Assembly (NCBI GenBank): GCA_965230205.1
Contig: OZ245996.1
Span: 3,224,001 to 3,288,000, forward strand
Direction: 5' to 3'
Origin: CANLBN01 sp965230205
GTDB lineage: Bacteria > Pseudomonadota > Gammaproteobacteria > Pseudomonadales > Cellvibrionaceae
DNA: 64,000 nt
The notes below the pieces were generated by a model. The model made no database searches. It worked only from the letters and a program-made list of their open reading frames with translations, and had not been told where the DNA came from. The position numbers and the translations under genes are program-made. Below, piece after piece: positions 61,288 to 64,000 of this stretch (positions within the stretch are counted from its first letter, which is position 1; each line of letters starts with the position of its first letter).

Positions 61288-62307
61288 TTGATTAAGCCAT
61301 ACGAATTTTGGAGCCCTCGTATTTTCGAAGCTCCATTCTATGCCTATTTAGGTGTGCAGTGTCTGCTGAATGCTGTGAGTATTAAAACTTTGGCAAAGGC
61401 TAATTACTGTATGGATCATGGTGAAATTGGCATTGGTTCTAAATATGAAAGCCAAATGTCTTTTAATCAGGAGTATTTTTTGCCGACCGCCTTGGTAAAA
61501 GATAACTTAAGCGTCGATGCAAAGCGCGAGTTTATTCTTAAGTTTATTGAAGAGCATGGTTATCCTGTCATACTGAAATCGGATGTTGGTTGTGTGGGGA
61601 AAGGTATTTGTAAAATATCAAGCTTAGAAGATCTGGACGAAAAAGTACCCTTGTTAATGGGTAATTATATGCTCCAAAAATACACATCTTACCCTTTCGA
61701 GTGCGGCGTTTTTTATATTCGTCGCAATGGCGTACCGAAGATTACCGGAATTAACAAAAAGCATTTTCCTACGGTGATTGGTAATGGTCGTGATAATTTA
61801 TTGACTCTGGCTAAAAACCATTATCGCTATACGCACCATTGGCACTCCTTTTTACAATATGTCGATACCCAGCAAATTCCCGCAGATGGAGAGTCTGTTC
61901 GTTTGTCTTTTATTGGTTCGCATACGCTAGGTTGTAAATTTACGGATGACATGAATTTATTCACTCCTGAGCTGGAAAAAGCAATTTTTAAAGTCTTTGA
62001 GGATCAGCCAGGCTTCAATTTTGGCCGAGTTGATGTGAAATGTGAGAGTGAAGAAGCGTTTAAAGCCGGTAAGTTTGTTGTGATTGAAGTGAATGGTGTG
62101 GCTTCGTTGCCGACGCATATGTTTGACCCGAAGTTCAAAATCACTGAAGCCTATAAAATATTCTTCGAACATGGAAAATACCTGGTCAAAATCGCTCGTG
62201 AGCATAAAAACAAGCCGATGAACTTACTGTCTTATCGTGAGATTATGGATAAAGTCAAAACCAACCAAAGAATGTTAAATCAGGTTCATGACCAGCTGAA
62301 AAGCTGA
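61288..62307 (+). CDS. ATP-grasp ligase-like protein
   Basis: This is a 339-aa protein with TTG start 61288, supported by CGGAGAAAAG. ATP-grasp-like features are GYPVILKSDVGCVGKGICKI (nucleotide-binding loop), YMLQKYTSYPFECGVFYI (hinge) and NFGRVDVKCESEE with VIEVNGVASLPTHMFD (Mg ligands). Members join amino acids or other carboxylates to amines; no partner enzyme nearby shows which. It is followed by a hairpin at 62386. Confidence 0.7.
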   Translation: MIKPYEFWSPRIFEAPFYAYLGVQCLLNAVSIKTLAKANYCMDHGEIGIGSKYESQMSFNQEYFLPTALVKDNLSVDAKREFILKFIEEHGYPVILKSDVGCVGKGICKISSLEDLDEKVPLLMGNYMLQKYTSYPFECGVFYIRRNGVPKITGINKKHFPTVIGNGRDNLLTLAKNHYRYTHHWHSFLQYVDTQQIPADGESVRLSFIGSHTLGCKFTDDMNLFTPELEKAIFKVFEDQPGFNFGRVDVKCESEEAFKAGKFVVIEVNGVASLPTHMFDPKFKITEAYKIFFEHGKYLVKIAREHKNKPMNLLSYREIMDKVKTNQRMLNQVHDQLKS

Positions 62308-62385
62308 CTTCTGGAGGCTCTTGCCAGCTTAACACGGCTTTTTTCCCTTTCTAGCCTCCATTTTCAAATAAATATCTCCCTATAA

Positions 62386-62422
62386 ATGCCTCCAGCACCC
62401 GAAAAAACAGGGCTGGAGGCAT
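62386..62422 (+). terminator. Terminator after the ATP-grasp gene
   Basis: An 11-bp perfect stem (ATGCCTCCAGC/GCTGGAGGCAT) is followed by AAAATTTT. The same TGGAGGCT/AGCCTCCA words occur at 62312-62319 and 62353-62360 and could form an alternative hairpin. Confidence 0.6.
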
Positions 62423-62530
62423 AAAATTTTAATAATTGGTCCTATGTGACACAGGTTGATTCTATTAATCTCACTCTATAGATTTTGGTAGCTCTACCAA
62501 AGGGTTTTAAGAATAAGTGAGAGACATATT

Positions 62531-63913
62531 ATGAGCCACAATCCAGATACCATTGATATTTCAAAAGTTGTTGAAGCTGACCGTAAAAACGTTTGGCACC
62601 ACCTTTCACAGCACAAAGGTCTTGAGACTAATGATCCACTCGTCATTGTCCGAGGTGAAGGTATGCGCGTTTATGATGCGAATGGAAAAGAGCATCTGGA
62701 TGCGGTATCTGGCGCAGTATGGACTGTGAATGTTGGCTATGGCCGTGAGCGTATCGCTAAAGCGGTTTATGAGCAGCTTGTAAAAATGAACTACTTTGCT
62801 CAAACAGCGGGTAATGTTCCTGCAGCTATCTATGCTGAAATGCTCATCGATAAAATGCCAGGTATGAGCCGTGTTTATTACTCAAACTCTGGTTCTGAAG
62901 CGAATGAAAAAGCGTACAAAATCGTTCGTCAGATTTCTCACAATAAATACAATGGTAAGAAGCATAAAATCCTTTATCGTGAGCGTGATTATCATGGGAC
63001 TACCATCACTGCATTAAGCTCTACCGGTCAATTTGAGCGTAAAGCGCAATATGGACCATTTACTCCAGGGTTTGTTGAAGTTCCTCACTGCTGTGAATAC
63101 CGTTCGCAGTTTGGTGATGTGACTGATTATGGTGTACGTGCAGCTAAAGAAATTGAGCGCGTTATTTTGGAAGAAGGTCCAGATACTGTCGGCGCTATTG
63201 TACTAGAACCCATTACCGCGGGCGGCGGTGTTATTACACCACCTGAGGGCTACTGGGAGACTGTTCAAGAAATTTGTAAAAAATATGAAATTCTTTTACA
63301 TATCGATGAGGTTGTGTGTGGTCTTGGTCGTACTGGTAAATGGTTTGGCTATCAGCATTACGGCATCAAGCCAGATATGGTAACCATGGCTAAAGGTGTT
63401 GCGTCTGGTTACGCCGCTATTTCTTGTACTGTGACCACTGAAGAAGTGTTTAATGCGTTTAAAGAAGATCCTTCAGATCGCATGAGCTATTTCCGTGATA
63501 TTTCTACCTTCGGTGGTTGTACTGCAGGACCTGTAGCCGCTATTGAAAACATGAAAATTATCGAAGAGGAAAACCTTCTAGAAAATGTAACTGTTGTTGG
63601 TGAGCATTTGATGGATCGTTTAAATGGCTTAAAAGACAAATATGAAATAATTGGTGATGTTCGTGGTAAAGGTTTATTTGCCGGTTTTGAACTGGTTAAA
63701 GACCGTGAAACCAAAGAACCTGTCGATGAAAGTGTGTCTATGGCTATTGCAGCTGATTGTATGAAGCAAGGCGTTATCATTGGTCGAACTAACCGAAGCT
63801 TTGAAAAATACAACAACACAATTGCATTAAGCCCTGCGCTTATTGCAACAAAAGCAGACATCGATCAAATTGTAGATGCCATTGATATTGCTATGGCTAA
63901 TCTTGCCAAATAA
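62531..63913 (+). CDS. tpa: Taurine--pyruvate aminotransferase
   Basis: This 460-aa class III PLP aminotransferase moves the amino group of taurine to pyruvate, giving sulfoacetaldehyde and alanine. Features are DAVSGAVWTVNVGYGRE, the phosphate-binding YSNSGSEANE, HIDEVVCGLGRTGKW and the PLP lysine in MAKGVASGYA (about residue 291). Length and the opening match Tpa; other omega-aminotransferases are the alternative. No downstream xsc is inside the window, and 63914-64000 shows nothing. Confidence 0.87.
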   Translation: MSHNPDTIDISKVVEADRKNVWHHLSQHKGLETNDPLVIVRGEGMRVYDANGKEHLDAVSGAVWTVNVGYGRERIAKAVYEQLVKMNYFAQTAGNVPAAIYAEMLIDKMPGMSRVYYSNSGSEANEKAYKIVRQISHNKYNGKKHKILYRERDYHGTTITALSSTGQFERKAQYGPFTPGFVEVPHCCEYRSQFGDVTDYGVRAAKEIERVILEEGPDTVGAIVLEPITAGGGVITPPEGYWETVQEICKKYEILLHIDEVVCGLGRTGKWFGYQHYGIKPDMVTMAKGVASGYAAISCTVTTEEVFNAFKEDPSDRMSYFRDISTFGGCTAGPVAAIENMKIIEEENLLENVTVVGEHLMDRLNGLKDKYEIIGDVRGKGLFAGFELVKDRETKEPVDESVSMAIAADCMKQGVIIGRTNRSFEKYNNTIALSPALIATKADIDQIVDAIDIAMANLAK

Positions 63914-64000
63914 GTTTACTGGTACACACGAGAATAGGGATGTTCTGTTGAGCAGTTAATTTAGTCACTATGTTATTAAGTGGTTAGTTTCGCCCTATGA

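Noticed and set aside
1..64000. CRISPR arrays, rRNA, prophage or transposase genes
   Set aside because: No spaced direct repeats, rRNA sequence or integrase/transposase reading frames were seen.

Overview
The window is a 64 kb piece of a gammaproteobacterial chromosome, most likely a marine, Oceanospirillales- or Cellvibrionales-like bacterium. This assignment rests on the gene order thrS-infC-rpmI-rplT-pheS-pheT-ihfA-merR, the Pseudomonas/Shewanella-like zinc and methylcitrate gene sets, a taurine--pyruvate aminotransferase and moderate base composition. Genus is not decidable by eye.

Layout. (1) 1-11330: a tightly overlapping, visibly AT-rich plus-strand surface-polysaccharide operon (ABC flippase fragment, two Gfo/Idh/MocA oxidoreductases, an MDR dehydrogenase, a PhyH-type dioxygenase, a Wzy-like polymerase, several glycosyltransferase-like proteins), met by a convergent Wzz-like chain-length regulator. 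(2) 11436-19734: tRNA-Val(GAC) with a duplicated 3' end, then the translation block thrS, infC (ATT start), rpmI, rplT, pheS, pheT, ihfA and a MerR regulator. (3) 19932-41090: a two-part zinc-homeostasis region broken by unrelated genes. Part one holds a COG0523 GTPase, a DUF1826 protein, Zur, a DUF1007 protein and a NicO transporter, then hisI-znuA divergent from znuCB, with good Zur boxes. Part two holds a dihydroorotase-like protein, a DksA paralogue lacking most zinc ligands, a second ThrS, a 74-aa protein and a second COG0523 GTPase, divergent from a second Fur-family regulator and an M23 endopeptidase. Between the parts lie a D-lactate dehydrogenase with its LysR regulator, flanked by two copies of a MITE-like element. 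(4) 41114-44444: a methyltransferase-like membrane protein, an alpha/beta hydrolase and a divergent SARP/BTAD-alpha/beta-hydrolase fusion. (5) 44617-48833: an islet of unrecognised genes next to tRNA-Pro(GGG), with a duplicated two-gene module (A-B ... A-B) surrounding two membrane proteins. (6) 49290-59698: an aldehyde dehydrogenase and the complete 2-methylcitrate propionate pathway (prpE, GntR regulator, prpB, prpC, acnD, prpF), with three ATTGTCRACAAT operators upstream. (7) 59724-64000: a DCC-family protein, an EamA transporter, an ATP-grasp protein and taurine--pyruvate aminotransferase.

How it works together. The zinc region reads as a zinc-starvation programme: high-affinity uptake (ZnuABC), putative metal chaperones (COG0523) and back-up copies of zinc-dependent enzymes. 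The second region carries its own Fur-family regulator and a different palindrome (TTAATGATA-N6-TATCATTAA), suggesting two metal-responsive circuits. The most promising undescribed item is the duplicated A-B/membrane cassette beside tRNA-Pro. Other items worth checking are a candidate structured RNA (19932-20056), the MITE pair, the tRNA-Val 3'-end duplication and the SARP-hydrolase fusion.
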